From Synechococcus sp. WH 7805 (GTDB taxonomy: Bacteria > Cyanobacteriota > Cyanobacteriia > PCC-6307 > Cyanobiaceae): 64,000 bases of DNA. Below, piece after piece: positions 23,097 through 33,433 of the stretch; position 1 is the first letter of the stretch, and each line of letters opens with the position of its first letter. The notes under the pieces were generated by a model. The model had not been told where the DNA came from. It searched no databases and was given only the letters and a program-made list of their open reading frames with translations. The position numbers were made by a program, and so were the translations under genes. The stretch lies in the NCBI RefSeq assembly GCF_000153285.1, contig NZ_CH724168.1:231823-295822 (forward strand). Reading direction: 5' to 3'.

Positions 23097-24671
23097 ATGC
23101 GCGTGCTCTTTGCTGCCGCTGAATGTGCACCGATGGTGAAGGTGGGCGGCATGGGCGATGTGGTCGGCTCACTTCCGCCCGCCCTGGCGGAGCTTGGTCA
23201 CGATGTGCGTCTGATCTTGCCCGGCTACGGCAAGCTCTGGAGCTCTCTGGATATCCCTGCAGAACCGATCTGGCGGGCCCAGACCATGGGCACGGAATTT
23301 GCTGTCTTTGAGACACGACACCCGACGAATGGTTTGCCGCTCTACCTCGTGGGTCACCCCGTTTTCGATCCCGAGCGGATCTATGGCGGCGAAGACGAAG
23401 ACTGGCGGTTCACCTTCTTTGCCAGCGCGACGGCGGAATTTGCCTGGAATGTTTGGAAGCCCCAGGTTCTTCACTGCCACGACTGGCACACCGGCATGAT
23501 TCCGGTGTGGATGCATCAGGATCCTGAGATCAGCACGGTGTTCACGATCCACAACCTCAAGTACCAGGGTCCCTGGCGCTGGAAGCTGGATCGCATCACC
23601 TGGTGCCCCTGGTACATGCAGGGAGATCACACCATGGCGGCAGCACTGCTCTACGCCGACCGGGTGAACGCTGTGTCGCCCACCTACGCGCAGGAAATCC
23701 GCACCTCTGAATACGGCGAGAAGCTTGAGGGCCTGCTCAATTACATCTCCGGCAAGCTGCGCGGCATTCTCAACGGCATCGATCTCGAGGCCTGGAATCC
23801 TGCAACGGACAAGGCTTTGCCTGCGACCTTCAGCCCCTCCAATTTTGCTGGGAAAGCCACCTGCAAGCTTTTGCTGCAGGAACGGATGGGTCTGGCTGTG
23901 AACCCCGACACCTTCCTGCTGGGCATGGTGAGTCGTCTGGTGGATCAAAAGGGTGTGGATCTGCTGCTTCAGGTGGCCGACCGTCTTCTGGCCTACACCG
24001 ACACGCAGATTGTCGTTTTGGGAACCGGGGATCGTGGGCTGGAGTCCGGCCTTTGGCAACTCGCTTCACGCCATCCAGGTCGCGTTGCGGTGTTCCTCAC
24101 CTATGACGACGCCCTGTCGCGTTTGATCTACGCAGGCAGTGATGCCTTCCTGATGCCCAGCCGCTTTGAACCCTGCGGTATCAGCCAGCTCTATGCCATG
24201 CGCTACGGCAGCGTGCCTGTGGTGCGCAAGGTGGGTGGCTTGGTCGACACCGTTCCGCCCCACGATCCCCGCCACAAGACCGGGACGGGCTTCTGCTTTG
24301 ACCGGTTCGAACCTGTGGATTTCTACACCGCTTTGGTTCGGGCTTGGGAGGCCTTCCGCCATCAGGAGAGTTGGACGGAGCTTCAGCGGCGGGGGATGGA
24401 GCAGGACTACAGCTGGGCCCGTTCAGCACTGGAGTACGACCTCATGTACCGCGACGTCTGCGGTCTCAAGGAGCCCAGTCCTGATGCCGCTGCGGTGGAG
24501 CAGTTCTCCCAGGGTCAGGAGGCCGATCCCTCCCGTCACGGTGCAGCCCCTCCGGCTCTCTCCTCCTCCGACGATGGCCCGATCGAGAACAGCGAGTCGT
24601 CCGGTTCTTCAAGGCCGGTGCGCTCCAGCCGCAACCCCCTCGCCAGGCTGCTCGGTAAACAGCGACGCTGA
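23097..24671 (+). CDS. glgA: Glycogen synthase
   Basis: A 524-residue GT5 family enzyme that transfers glucose from ADP-glucose to glycogen in the cytoplasm. The ADP-glucose-binding [16 protein letters not shown] lies at the N-terminus, with [13 protein letters not shown] and [17 protein letters not shown] in the two Rossmann domains. The C-terminal ~55 residues (after SPDAAAVEQ) are low-complexity Ser/Pro-rich and are not part of the catalytic core. The next gene begins immediately after the stop. Confidence 0.95.
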   Translation: MRVLFAAAECAPMVKVGGMGDVVGSLPPALAELGHDVRLILPGYGKLWSSLDIPAEPIWRAQTMGTEFAVFETRHPTNGLPLYLVGHPVFDPERIYGGEDEDWRFTFFASATAEFAWNVWKPQVLHCHDWHTGMIPVWMHQDPEISTVFTIHNLKYQGPWRWKLDRITWCPWYMQGDHTMAAALLYADRVNAVSPTYAQEIRTSEYGEKLEGLLNYISGKLRGILNGIDLEAWNPATDKALPATFSPSNFAGKATCKLLLQERMGLAVNPDTFLLGMVSRLVDQKGVDLLLQVADRLLAYTDTQIVVLGTGDRGLESGLWQLASRHPGRVAVFLTYDDALSRLIYAGSDAFLMPSRFEPCGISQLYAMRYGSVPVVRKVGGLVDTVPPHDPRHKTGTGFCFDRFEPVDFYTALVRAWEAFRHQESWTELQRRGMEQDYSWARSALEYDLMYRDVCGLKEPSPDAAAVEQFSQGQEADPSRHGAAPPALSSSDDGPIENSESSGSSRPVRSSRNPLARLLGKQRR

Positions 24672-25415
24672 GTGTGGATGGCTGATCCTCAGGCGGAACC
24701 CCAGGACAAACGTTCGCTTCCAGCTCCTTACCAGAGTCCTTGGGAGGCCTTGCGCCGTGATGTTCCCGCTGCGCTGGCCGACCTCCGTCTTCGGTTTCAG
24801 GAACTCTGGCGGCGCAACCGTGAGGGAGATCTCTCCACCCCGGGGTTCTGGCCCCAGGATCTGGCACCGCTGTTCTGGCCGCTGCTTCTTGCCCTTGGCA
24901 CCGCAGTGTTGCTTCTTGGTGTGATCCAACTCAGGGGAGCGCTCGCGCCCGTGGCGGAACCAGAGCCACAAGGCGTCGAGCGCATCGTCACCACTCCGCT
25001 GCCCGAGGCCAGACCTCTGGCAGCGATTCCGGAGCCCGTACCGTCTGAGCCTGTTGCTGCTGAACCGATTGCTGCTGAACCGGTGGCCGCCGAGCCGGAG
25101 CTCCCGCTGTTGCAGGTCACCCCCCTCCTGAAACTTCTCGCTGAGGTGGATCGTGATTCCGCTATCCCGGAGGGTCTGCTGCTCACGGCTCAACCGCTTC
25201 CGGAGCGCAATGGGGCTGTGCTGACGCTGGATGCGAAACAGTGGAGGGAACTGCCGCCGTCCCAACGCCTCAATCGCACGGAAGCCTGGTGGGAACAGCT
25301 TCAGGAGGAGGGTTACGACGATCTCACCCTGGAAGATACCGACCACCATCTGCTGGCACGGCCATCCCGCGTCGGAAACGGCATGATCATGTTCGATCCG
25401 CAGACAACACCGTGA
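24672..25415 (+). CDS. Membrane-anchored hypothetical protein
   Basis: A 247-residue protein. After a ~65-residue cytoplasmic N-terminus there is one membrane helix (LLLALGTAVLLLGVIQL). Then comes a linker with an imperfect EPVAAEPIAAEPVAAEPE repeat, and a C-terminal domain (LPPSQRLNRTEAWWEQLQEE..DDLTLEDTDHH). No family is recognised. GTG 24672 directly abuts the glgA stop, and the stop overlaps the murF GTG by 4 bp, so it belongs to a glgA-to-murF transcript. ATG 24678 is an alternative start. Confidence 0.75.
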   Translation: MWMADPQAEPQDKRSLPAPYQSPWEALRRDVPAALADLRLRFQELWRRNREGDLSTPGFWPQDLAPLFWPLLLALGTAVLLLGVIQLRGALAPVAEPEPQGVERIVTTPLPEARPLAAIPEPVPSEPVAAEPIAAEPVAAEPELPLLQVTPLLKLLAEVDRDSAIPEGLLLTAQPLPERNGAVLTLDAKQWRELPPSQRLNRTEAWWEQLQEEGYDDLTLEDTDHHLLARPSRVGNGMIMFDPQTTP

Positions 25416-26827
25416 CGCTGCAGCTTTCCCAGCTGGTGCAGCTCTGGGGGCAGCCCCTCTGGGCAGGTGGTCCTCGACCAGACCTTTCCGAGGCCCTCGG
25501 ACCGGTCTGCACCGATAGCCGGACCCTGGAGCCTGGGTCCTTCTTCATTCCGCTGCGAGGGGAACGTTTTGATGGGCATCGCTTTCTCGCGAATGCTGTG
25601 GAGAGGGGAGCCCAGGCCGCTTTCGTGGCCAGGGATTGTGCCCATGCTGTGCCCGACGGTTTGCTGCACTGGCGAGTGGAGGACACGCTTTTGGCCTATC
25701 AGCAGCTCGCCACCCTCCATCGCCGGCAGCTGAGCGCTGCCGTGGTGGCGGTGACTGGATCAGCCGGAAAGACCACCACCCGCGAATTGATCCGCTCAGC
25801 GTTGGCTCCCCTGGGCGATGTTCAAGCCAGCGACAGCAACAACAACAACGACATCGGCGTTCCCCTCACCCTTCTGGGTGCTCATCGCGAGCATGCGGCC
25901 GTGGTTGTGGAGATGGGAATGCGTGGAGCCGGTGAGATTGAGCGTCTCTCGCGCTGTGCTGAACCGCAGATTGCAGTGATCACGAACATCGGCACCGCTC
26001 ATATCGGCCGGTTGGGGAGTCGGGCGGCCATCGCCTCAGCCAAATGCGAGATCACTGCGGCTTTATCGCCCCTCGGGATTGTGGTGATCCCAGCTGGTGA
26101 TGCTCTTCTTGAGGATGCTCTGTCGCGGTGCTGGACAGGACGCATCCTGCGTGTGGCTCTCGATGGGGATGAGCCTGAGAATGGCCCTGAGGTCAGTGGG
26201 CTGACCTCAGGAGACCTTCCTACCCCCGATCTTGTGGGTCATTTTCTGCCGGAGGATCAGTCGCTGGCATTCAACGGCCTGCGCTTTCACTGTCCTCTCG
26301 AGGGACGACACAATGCCCGCAACTTCATGTTGGCTCTGGCGGTCGCCCAAGAACTCAAGGTCTCTCTGCAAACCATTCAGGCCTTGGATGTGCAGGTGCC
26401 AGGAGGTCGGAACCGGCGACTGTCCCTTGGGGGAATCGCCCTGCTCGATGAGACCTACAACGCATCACCGGAAGCGGTGTTTGCCGCTTTGCAATTACTT
26501 GCTCATCAACCGGGACGTCGTTATGCGGTTTTAGGAACCATGCTGGAACTTGGCAGTCGCAGCGTTGATCTGCACCGGAGGGTGGCTCAGAAGGCCGTCG
26601 ATCTTCAGCTTGATGGATTGGTGGTCGTCGCGGGCGGTGAGGAAGGCGAAGCGATGGAGGTCGCTGCAGGCTCCCTCAGTCGATTTGAACGGGTTGAGAC
26701 CCCTGAACAGGCGGCCCTTCCTCTGGCGGAATGGCTGAAGCCTGGAGACACAGTGCTTCTCAAGGCCAGCCGTGGTGTGGCGCTGGAGCGCCTGATTCCT
26801 TCCCTGCAGAACGCACTGATCGGCTGA
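25412..26827 (+). CDS. murF: UDP-MurNAc-tripeptide:D-Ala-D-Ala ligase
   Basis: A 471-residue Mur ligase that adds D-Ala-D-Ala to complete the peptidoglycan precursor. The ATP loop is VTGSAGKTTTRELI, followed by NNNNDIGVPLTLLG and the Mg/ATP-binding GRHNARNFMLALAVA. GTG 25412 overlaps the preceding stop (GTGA) and gives the expected N-terminus MTLQLSQLVQLWG; frames upstream belong to the previous gene. It ends against a converging small gene. Confidence 0.95.
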   Translation: MTLQLSQLVQLWGQPLWAGGPRPDLSEALGPVCTDSRTLEPGSFFIPLRGERFDGHRFLANAVERGAQAAFVARDCAHAVPDGLLHWRVEDTLLAYQQLATLHRRQLSAAVVAVTGSAGKTTTRELIRSALAPLGDVQASDSNNNNDIGVPLTLLGAHREHAAVVVEMGMRGAGEIERLSRCAEPQIAVITNIGTAHIGRLGSRAAIASAKCEITAALSPLGIVVIPAGDALLEDALSRCWTGRILRVALDGDEPENGPEVSGLTSGDLPTPDLVGHFLPEDQSLAFNGLRFHCPLEGRHNARNFMLALAVAQELKVSLQTIQALDVQVPGGRNRRLSLGGIALLDETYNASPEAVFAALQLLAHQPGRRYAVLGTMLELGSRSVDLHRRVAQKAVDLQLDGLVVVAGGEEGEAMEVAAGSLSRFERVETPEQAALPLAEWLKPGDTVLLKASRGVALERLIPSLQNALIG

Positions 26828-27022
26828 TCAGGCGGCAACCAGGCTGGAGTGGCCTTCTTCGCAGCGGATCAGATCGATGGCATTGGGATGGTCTTTGATG
26901 TACTTGATCATCTCCATGGCCAGGACTCGAGCCTCAAAGGCATCGCCGGCGTAGTAGCAACCTTCAACGCGATTGCTGTTGGCATCGCGGTAGCGCACGG
27001 TGTAACGCTTTTGGTCGTGCAT
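26828..27022 (-). CDS. Small conserved cyanobacterial protein
   Basis: A 64-residue basic protein, MHDQKRYTVRYRDANSNRVE, then GCYYAGDAFEARVLAMEMIK and YIKDHPNAIDLIRCEEGHSS. It resembles a short conserved protein of marine cyanobacteria, but I cannot name its family. It probably folds as a small alpha-beta domain. Its stop lies directly against the murF stop, convergent. Confidence 0.7.
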   Translation of the reverse strand: MHDQKRYTVRYRDANSNRVEGCYYAGDAFEARVLAMEMIKYIKDHPNAIDLIRCEEGHSSLVAA

Positions 27023-27206
27023 GAATCCAGAGGATTGATACCACCAACCTCACGCATGAATGGCCTTTTGCCATCATCGCGAAGTGAAGAGAATCTGGTG
27101 ATTTGAATAAGTTTCTTGGGGGTTAATTCTTCCTTGATCTTTCCTTCTCAAGGACGCAATTTGATGGTGATTCGCTGACCACTGCATCAGAACAATCCTG
27201 TTTCTT

Positions 27207-28550
27207 TCAGGAGTTCCAGCCCTCTTTCACCCATTGTTTGGCACGGCCCAGGGCGAGGGAACCATCAGGGACATCCTTGGTGATGGTGGAACCAGCACCG
27301 ATCGTCACATCGTTGCCGATGGTGATAGGGGCGACCATGACGGAGTTGGCTCCGGTTTTGCTTCGGTCTCCAATCACGGTGCGGTGCTTGTTGACACCGT
27401 CGTAATTCGCCGTGATGGTACCCGCACCCACATTCACATCCGCTCCAAGCTCAGCATCACCGATGTAACTCAGGTGATTCACCTTGCTGCCTGCGGCCAG
27501 GGTGCTCTTCTTCACTTCAACGAAGTTGCCGATGCGGCACCCTTCGCCGATGTCAGCCGCTGGCCTGAGATGGGCAAAGGGGCCAATGGCCACATCCCGA
27601 GCCACCTTGGCGCCGCGGACCACTGAATGCAGCACGCTCACATTCTCGGCCAGCTCGGAATCCTCCAGCAGGCTTCCAGGCCCGAGGCGGCAGTTGTCGC
27701 CAATGCTGCATACACCACGCAGATGGGTCTGGGGTTCGATCACAACGTCGCGTCCAAACCGGCATGACTCACTCAGGGTGCAGCTGGATGGATCCACGAA
27801 GGTCACGCCCTGATCCATCCAATGGTCGCGAAGACGCTGCTGGAGGAGGGTTTCGCACTGGGCCAGCTGACGACGGTTGTTGATTCCGTTCACTTCATCG
27901 GCGTCGGCCACCTCCACATGCATGGCGCGCTCCAGCATGGAGACGGTATCGGTGAGATACAGCTCACCCTGATCGTTGTCGGTGCTGAGGTTGGGCAGTA
28001 CGGCCAGGAGCTTGCTCCAGTTGAAGCAGTAGATCCCAGCGTTGGTGAGGGAATTGCGTCGCTGCTCTTCGGTGCAATCACGGTGCTCAACAATGGCGCT
28101 CACGCGACCGTCGTCATCGGCGAAGACGCGGCCGTAACCGGTTGGATCCTCAAGGCGGGCGGTGAGCAATGTCACATCAGCACCGCTGTTGCGGTGCGTT
28201 TCCACCAGCTGCTCAATGGTTGCGGCCCGAAGCAAGGGAACGTCTCCATTGAGAACCAGCAATTCCCCGGTAAAGCTCTGAAGGGGAGCGATCAACTGCT
28301 GAACAGCGTGTCCGGTGCCGTTTTGCGGTTGCTGCAACACGAATTCGAGCCCTTCCACGTGGCTCAGCTGCTGTTCGACCCGCTCTGCCTGGTGGCCCAC
28401 GATCAAGACCCGACGCTCTGGCTCAAGGTTGCGGGCGCTCGCCAGGACGCGTTCCACGAGTGTTGCCCCTGCCAGGGGCTGCAACACCTTGGGCAGAGCA
28501 CTTTTCATGCGGGTGCCTTTCCCTGCGGCCAGAACGGCAACGGCGAGCAT
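27207..28550 (-). CDS. glmU: Bifunctional GlmU
   Basis: A 447-residue enzyme with an N-terminal uridylyltransferase ([29 protein letters not shown]) and a C-terminal left-handed beta-helix acetyltransferase (hexapeptide repeats, e.g. [20 protein letters not shown]). It makes UDP-GlcNAc for peptidoglycan and envelope glycans. ATG 28550 begins [12 protein letters not shown], the family N-terminus; longer frames upstream enter the previous gene's spacer. It is the last gene of a minus-strand series aroA, mnmD-like, glmU. Confidence 0.95.
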   Translation of the reverse strand: MLAVAVLAAGKGTRMKSALPKVLQPLAGATLVERVLASARNLEPERRVLIVGHQAERVEQQLSHVEGLEFVLQQPQNGTGHAVQQLIAPLQSFTGELLVLNGDVPLLRAATIEQLVETHRNSGADVTLLTARLEDPTGYGRVFADDDGRVSAIVEHRDCTEEQRRNSLTNAGIYCFNWSKLLAVLPNLSTDNDQGELYLTDTVSMLERAMHVEVADADEVNGINNRRQLAQCETLLQQRLRDHWMDQGVTFVDPSSCTLSESCRFGRDVVIEPQTHLRGVCSIGDNCRLGPGSLLEDSELAENVSVLHSVVRGAKVARDVAIGPFAHLRPAADIGEGCRIGNFVEVKKSTLAAGSKVNHLSYIGDAELGADVNVGAGTITANYDGVNKHRTVIGDRSKTGANSVMVAPITIGNDVTIGAGSTITKDVPDGSLALGRAKQWVKEGWNS

Positions 28551-28585
28551 GGTCTGCAGAACGAACCCGAGGGAATCTACCGGGA

Positions 28586-29524
28586 TCAGCCAGTGGAGTC
28601 TTGCCGCCAGCGCCGTTGCCACGCATTGGTCGGTTCCAGGTTGCAGCTCGCCTGCTCCACACTCCGTCGCTGCAGGATCGCAGCGCTGTCGTCCGTGCTG
28701 AGGGGGTCACGGAAAGGCACGGCGGCGCGGGTTTGGAGGTGCTCTTCCTCCATGGTTGAGAGCGCTCTCCAGCCCGGTCCTGCATCGGCGATCACTGCCT
28801 CAGGACGAACGGCCAGCGTGCCGCTGCTCCAGCCTGGTCGTTCACCGGGAGCCGGCAGGAGTGAGAGCAGCTTCAGACCGTTCCGTTGCAGGGTCGCTCT
28901 CACGGCGGCGGAACGGCTGTAGGTCAGGAGTCTCCCCTGCGATGTCAGGCGGTGCGCCAGAGCTCCCAGGAATTCCTCACTCCATAGTTCCGGGCAGCGC
29001 TGGGGTGAGAAGGCGTCCAACAGAACCAGATCGAAGCGAACGGGCTCAGGAATCTCCTGAAGCATGGATCGGGCATCCCCCCAGAGCTGGATCCCCTGGC
29101 TGTTGGGCTCCTGCCATCCGCCGTGGTCGCGGATCGCTTCAAGCTTCGCCAGCACAGGGGCTGGCCAGAGGGATTGGAAACTCGCCTGGTCCAAGGCTTG
29201 TTCCAGGGGGCGGCGGTCCAGCTCAAGTCCCCACCACTGCACCGTCGTCCCAGCCGACGGCAAGGCCTCCAGAACAGCGGCCGTGTTGTAACCGAGCCCC
29301 AGGCAGACATCGAGGATCTTCAAGCCAGAGCCGGTGCTGAAGCGCTCCAGTTCTGCGGGTTGGACGAACTTGGCCCGGGCCTCATTCAGGGCCCCCGCCG
29401 AGTTGTGAAAGGCCTCCCCGAAGTGATCGCTGTGCAGGCTGAAACTCCCGTCTGCAGTCGGGTAGGCGTGCAGCGCTCCGAGCTCAGGTTCCCAGTGGTC
29501 AGGTTCGCAGTCGGGCAAGGTCAT
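28586..29524 (-). CDS. MnmC-like (MnmD) tRNA methyltransferase
   Basis: A 312-residue protein with the DUF752/MnmD fold: [20 protein letters not shown], the SAM loop [16 protein letters not shown], and [20 protein letters not shown]. In E. coli this domain methylates the aminomethyl group of wobble 2-thiouridine in tRNA. Here the FAD oxidase half of MnmC is missing, as is common in cyanobacteria. ATG 29524 ([18 protein letters not shown]) overlaps the end of aroA by 26 bp. It could equally be described as an MnmD-like methyltransferase of unproved target. Confidence 0.85.
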   Translation of the reverse strand: MTLPDCEPDHWEPELGALHAYPTADGSFSLHSDHFGEAFHNSAGALNEARAKFVQPAELERFSTGSGLKILDVCLGLGYNTAAVLEALPSAGTTVQWWGLELDRRPLEQALDQASFQSLWPAPVLAKLEAIRDHGGWQEPNSQGIQLWGDARSMLQEIPEPVRFDLVLLDAFSPQRCPELWSEEFLGALAHRLTSQGRLLTYSRSAAVRATLQRNGLKLLSLLPAPGERPGWSSGTLAVRPEAVIADAGPGWRALSTMEEEHLQTRAAVPFRDPLSTDDSAAILQRRSVEQASCNLEPTNAWQRRWRQDSTG

Positions 29525-30818
29525 CCCAGAACGATGGGTAAGACACCGCTGCTGCTTCGCTTCGCTCCAGCGTGGAATCACCTTTCGCCATCAGCGATGC
29601 CACCGCCAGACTCATGGCGACGCGGTGGTCCGTTTCACTGTCCAACACCGCTCCTCGCAACGGACGGCCTCCGCGGATCACCAGACCGTCGGGTGTCTCA
29701 TCGAGATCAGCGCCCATCGCTTTCAGTTGACGGGCCATCACGGCCAGGCGATCCGTTTCCTTCACCCGCAGCTCGGCGGCTCCGCTGATGTGGCTTTCGC
29801 CGTCGCAAAAACAGGCCGCCACCGTGAGGATCGGCACCTCATCCACCAGCCTCGGCATGATCTCCTCTCCGAAGCGGAAGGGTTGCAGCGGGCCGCAGGT
29901 CACCCGCAGATCGCCCACGGGTTCTCCGGCCACATCACGGCGGTTGAGCACGTCGATCTTTGCGCCCATCTGCTCAAGCACATCCAGAACGCCCGTCCGG
30001 GTGGGGTTCAACCCCACGTTTTCCACGGTGAGGTCGGCGCCGGGTACCAGAGCACCGGCCACCAGCCAGAAGGCTGCTGAACTGATATCCCCAGGCACCA
30101 CCACATGCTGTCCTTTGAGTTGTGCCCCTGGTTGCACGCTGATGTGACGCCCCATTTCCCCTCCCACGGTGAGATCGGCTCCAAAAGCTTTGAGCATCCG
30201 TTCGCTGTGGTCGCGGGACGGTGCCGGCTCGATCACCGTGGTAGTTCCTTCGGCGGTGAGTGCCGCCAGCAACAAGGCTGATTTCACCTGGGCACTGGCC
30301 ACAGGAGTTCCCACCACAGCCCCCCGAAGCCGGCGACCCTGCACGGCCAGAGGGGCGTAGTTGCCATTGCCGCGTCCCCGGACTTCGGCGCCGAGGATCG
30401 CCAGGGGATGGCCGACACGCTGCATCGGGCGTCGACGCAGCGAGGCATCACCAGTGAGGACGAAATGACGGTCGTGGCGGCCAGCAAGCAGCCCGAGCAT
30501 CAGTCGCATGGTGGTACCTGAATTGCCGCAATCGAGCACGGTGTCCGGCTCCTGCAGGCCATCAAGCCCGACGCCCTGAACATGGATCAGGGATCCTTCG
30601 GCGATGGGGCTGATCTCTGCCCCCATCGCTCTCAGGCAGGCGGCGGTGCTGATCGGGTCCTCTGCAGGGAGAAGGCCCTCGATGGTTGTAACGCCCTCAG
30701 CGATGGCACCAAACAACAGTGCACGATGCGAAATCGACTTGTCACCGGGCACACGTACACGTCCACTGAGTCCACCTCCTGCCTTGAGATCACGAGGGGG
30801 CTTTGGCGTTGACGTCAC
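29499..30818 (-). CDS. aroA: EPSP synthase
   Basis: A 439-residue enzyme of the shikimate pathway (shikimate-3-phosphate plus PEP). Motifs are [20 protein letters not shown] at residue 21 onward, [20 protein letters not shown], and [20 protein letters not shown]. Length is normal. The first gene of the aroA, MnmD-like, glmU transcript; upstream is a ~980 bp AT-rich gap. Confidence 0.95.
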   Translation of the reverse strand: MTSTPKPPRDLKAGGGLSGRVRVPGDKSISHRALLFGAIAEGVTTIEGLLPAEDPISTAACLRAMGAEISPIAEGSLIHVQGVGLDGLQEPDTVLDCGNSGTTMRLMLGLLAGRHDRHFVLTGDASLRRRPMQRVGHPLAILGAEVRGRGNGNYAPLAVQGRRLRGAVVGTPVASAQVKSALLLAALTAEGTTTVIEPAPSRDHSERMLKAFGADLTVGGEMGRHISVQPGAQLKGQHVVVPGDISSAAFWLVAGALVPGADLTVENVGLNPTRTGVLDVLEQMGAKIDVLNRRDVAGEPVGDLRVTCGPLQPFRFGEEIMPRLVDEVPILTVAACFCDGESHISGAAELRVKETDRLAVMARQLKAMGADLDETPDGLVIRGGRPLRGAVLDSETDHRVAMSLAVASLMAKGDSTLERSEAAAVSYPSFWDDLARLRT

Positions 30819-31799
30819 TAGGTGGGGAGATGGACTCGACCCATCGATCCTATTGGTCGGCTTTGCCCAGTTGCCGAATATATAGTTGCAGTCACATTTT
30901 TAAGATTTTTGGTTAATTGAATGATTATCGAATGATTGATATGACGATCAAATTGTTACTGTTAATCGAGTTATCAATGGAGTGAAATGTGATTAATTTT
31001 AAAGCAGTTTTACGCGAAGTGTTTAGAAAAATGCACTGATTATTCATTTTGGCTCACTTGGGGTAAGAGACACTTATCCAGCAGTAAAGTTGTAATTTTT
31101 ACTTGGGCACAACCTTTCACTCTCAGGAGTGAGCCATCTTATTGTTTAATTGGCTATTTAAAGATCAATTTGCAAACTGCAGGCAAGAAGTATTGGCCTT
31201 TAGCTTAATCGATAATCGTGGAAGGTTAATCTGGCAGTTGCCAGTGCTAAATGGTTTTATTATCCATTCCCTTGGGCGCCAGTCGATTATTTGTAAATTA
31301 ATTGATAATCTTTTCGCTTGCTAGCGCTGAAGTGCTAAATAAAAGAGTGAATATATGGCTTTTTGTCTTTTAAAAAAATTCTCGATAGAAATTCAAAAGA
31401 ATGAAGGTTTACTTTTTACAGGCCATCCAGGGGCTTTGGTCGATATGCTTGTGACATTGATAAAAAATTGAAAGTAAGAATATTAAAAGTGTGTAATTAA
31501 GTAATTCTGATGATGTTAATCTCGTCCGCATTTGCATTTTTCACCCTTCCATTTTGAACATTTTAATTTTTTGCATCCCTTTTTTCTGGACTTTTGTGTC
31601 ATGACTGCGATTTTGCTTTTTAATAGATAGGCTCCTGTTAGGTCTTGAGCAGGGCCCAGTGCACACGTCAAAAACCCCAATTAGTTTTTTTAGATCAAGT
31701 TGAAATATAGCCTATTCATATTCTGCACATGCGCATCATTTGATACTTGACAATAGCTCAAACAGTACTCATGCTAAACGAAATAAAAAATATTAAATA
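30819..31799. other. AT-rich intergenic region before the ferritin gene
   Basis: About 980 bp, clearly richer in A+T than its neighbours. Apart from the possible small frame at 31355, I see only a short hairpin (CACTCTCAGGAGTGAG, about 31116-31132). I find no tRNA and no clear Fur box immediately upstream of the ferritin. Confidence 0.5.
31355..31471 (+). CDS. Possible 38-residue peptide
   Basis: ATG 31355 opens MAFCLLKKFSIEIQKNEGLL, then FTGHPGALVDMLVTLIKN and a stop. An AAAAGAG stretch lies at ribosome-binding distance. The C-terminal part looks like an amphipathic helix. No family is recognised. Confidence 0.35.
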   Translation: MAFCLLKKFSIEIQKNEGLLFTGHPGALVDMLVTLIKN

Positions 31800-32369
31800 G
31801 TGTCTGGTGTCCCTTCCGCATCCATTTCTGAGATTGCCACCCATGGTCCCTCAGGTCGGGTGATTGCTGAGTCAATGTCTCAGGAGCTTGTTGTTGCCAT
31901 ACAACAACACATCAATCTGGAGCTAGAAGCATCGATGTCTTATTTGTCGATGTCGATTTGGTGTGCTGAAAAAGAACTCGCTGGATATTATAAGTTTTTT
32001 AGAGATGAATCTGCCGAGGAGCGTGGTCATGCCATTCAGTTCTCTGACTACCTAATCGCGCGTGCACAATGTAATGACCTTCAATCTCTTCAAGCACCTT
32101 GCCAGGCCTGGAAACAATTGGACGACCTTTTATACAATGCTTTTAGGTTAGAGGCAGATACTACAAGCTCTATTCAAAACTTGTATTCAACCTCCGAGCG
32201 CGAGAATGATGTTAGAACAACGGTTTTTCTAGATCCAATTTTGGAGCAGCAAATTGCATCTGAGGACCAGTATGCTTATCTGTATGGAAGAACTAAATCT
32301 GCAGGCAATGATCCGACAGCTTTGTTTGTTATTGATGGCGAGGTTCGTTCAGGCCAGATAAACCGTTAA
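31800..32369 (+). CDS. Ferritin
   Basis: A 189-residue four-helix iron-storage protein similar to the marine Synechococcus ferritin studied in strain CC9311. The family N-terminus [20 protein letters not shown] is followed by helix A ([20 protein letters not shown]), with ferroxidase residues in helix B ([20 protein letters not shown]) and [19 protein letters not shown] in helix D. It stores Fe(III) in the protein shell. GTG 31800 is needed to include the GPSGR segment. I see no good ribosome-binding site. Confidence 0.92.
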   Translation: MSGVPSASISEIATHGPSGRVIAESMSQELVVAIQQHINLELEASMSYLSMSIWCAEKELAGYYKFFRDESAEERGHAIQFSDYLIARAQCNDLQSLQAPCQAWKQLDDLLYNAFRLEADTTSSIQNLYSTSERENDVRTTVFLDPILEQQIASEDQYAYLYGRTKSAGNDPTALFVIDGEVRSGQINR

Positions 32370-32570
32370 GATGTACAGTCCTGGATAAGGCTTCTAAAGT
32401 AAATTAAACCTCAATCTTTGAAGCATTTTTTGAGGTGCAAATAACATTCTCTATAATTTCTGATACCAAGTGAAGCTTCTTGTTGAGGCTTATTCTCAGC
32501 TTTGAGCTGATACTTCGAGAAAGTCTTTCGTTGATTTTCTGTTTCTTTTGAATAAGCCTATAAATGCTCA

Positions 32571-33179
32571 TTAGCTTAATTTAGAATAAAATGTTAGAGG
32601 ACTAGTATTGATAAGTTCCGGTGAAAGTCGCATTTCTGCATCTCCCGACGCCGTCTTGAGCATTTTTCCATTCCTTAATTTCGACATCAAGCGAGTCGAA
32701 GTAACTCGTGTTGAGCCGATTAATTCTCCGATCCGTTCATGGGTCAGTCGGAAAGGCAGGTTGCACCATTCTCCGTAACGCTTTCCAAGTCGGTTCACCA
32801 GCAGGCTAAGTAATGCGTGAAGTCGTTGCTCGGCTTGGCCAAGATGGCGAATGCGGAGTAGCTGAAGCGTCCACTCGTTGACTGAGTCGTAGCCATATTC
32901 TGCAGTTTCTTCTGCTTTGGTTTCGAGTCGCAGACTTGTTAGTGCTTCAACGCATACTCCGTCACTGCAGAGGCAATCGGTGCGCAGTTGATCACCGTCT
33001 TGCAAGAAGGCAAGGGTCATTCCTTGGGTCTCTTCACATGGGCAATACACGCGTGCAATTCCTTCAAGAACGTTCAGTTTCAGGCATTCGGAGTGGTCGC
33101 GGCTGTTGATCAACACAGTTTGGCCAGGAGGGACCCGGATTGATCCGTTGGGTTCATCGGGGAGAAATCGGAAATCCAA
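32571..33179 (-). CDS. Crp/Fnr-type transcriptional regulator
   Basis: A 202-residue regulator. The N-terminal half is a degenerate cyclic-nucleotide-type barrel (VPPGQTVLINSRDHSECLKL), and the C-terminus a winged helix (FRLTHERIGELIGSTRVTST, then RLMSKLRNGKMLKT). Four cysteines are clustered in the barrel and its exit (VYCPCEETQG, DCLCSDGVCVEA), which could bind metal or sense redox state (inference). TTG 33179 is the first start. A Fur-like box lies 11-29 bp upstream, so iron control is likely. It sits between the ferritin and a porin. Confidence 0.85.
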   Translation of the reverse strand: MDFRFLPDEPNGSIRVPPGQTVLINSRDHSECLKLNVLEGIARVYCPCEETQGMTLAFLQDGDQLRTDCLCSDGVCVEALTSLRLETKAEETAEYGYDSVNEWTLQLLRIRHLGQAEQRLHALLSLLVNRLGKRYGEWCNLPFRLTHERIGELIGSTRVTSTRLMSKLRNGKMLKTASGDAEMRLSPELINTSPLTFYSKLS

Positions 33180-33189
33180 GCACTCAATA

Positions 33190-33208
33190 GATAATGAGAA
33201 TCATTTTT
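33190..33208 (+). promoter_or_regulatory. Strong Fur-like box
   Basis: GATAATGAGAATCATTTTT matches the classical GATAATGATAATCATTATC at most positions. It is 11 bp upstream of the Crp-type gene's first codon on the opposite strand, so it should overlap that gene's transcription start. Confidence 0.7.
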
Positions 33209-33233
33209 AATATACCTGCAACGAGGCCCTTTT

Positions 33234-33252
33234 GTAAACGATTCTCATTAGC
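33234..33252 (-). promoter_or_regulatory. Second Fur-like box, opposite orientation
   Basis: On the minus strand it reads GCTAATGAGAATCGTTTAC, sharing TAATGAGAATC with the first box about 44 bp away. Together they could be bound by two Fur dimers. Confidence 0.55.
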
Positions 33253-33271
33253 GTTAATCTATTGAGAGTAG

Positions 33272-33433
33272 TTAGTCTGTGTCTGGAGGCTTTTGACTGA
33301 TCCCTGGGAGGGCTGCTGCGCTCCTGGGATCGCGGATGGTTTCTCCTTGATCGTTTTGTTCCAATCCCCCTTTGGCTGCTACGAAGCCTGTGAAGACAAG
33401 ACCTGTAAGACTGATTTGCAAGAGTCTGATCAT
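33272..33433 (-). CDS. Possible small secreted protein
   Basis: A 53-residue frame, MIRLLQISLTGLVFTGFVAA, then KGGLEQNDQGETIRDPRSAA and ALPGISQKPPDTD. It has a clear signal-peptide-like start and a polar, proline-rich end. No ribosome-binding site is evident. It lies next to the two Fur-like boxes, upstream of the Crp-type gene on the same strand. Confidence 0.45.
   Translation of the reverse strand: MIRLLQISLTGLVFTGFVAAKGGLEQNDQGETIRDPRSAAALPGISQKPPDTD

Noticed and set aside
27234-28922. Plus-strand frames of up to 366 codons opposite glmU
   Set aside because: These are antisense shadows of a clear glmU and its neighbour; GC-rich codon use keeps the opposite strand open.
31142-31324. 60-codon frame in the AT-rich gap
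   Set aside because: Starts with TTG without a clear ribosome-binding site, and the sequence matches nothing known.
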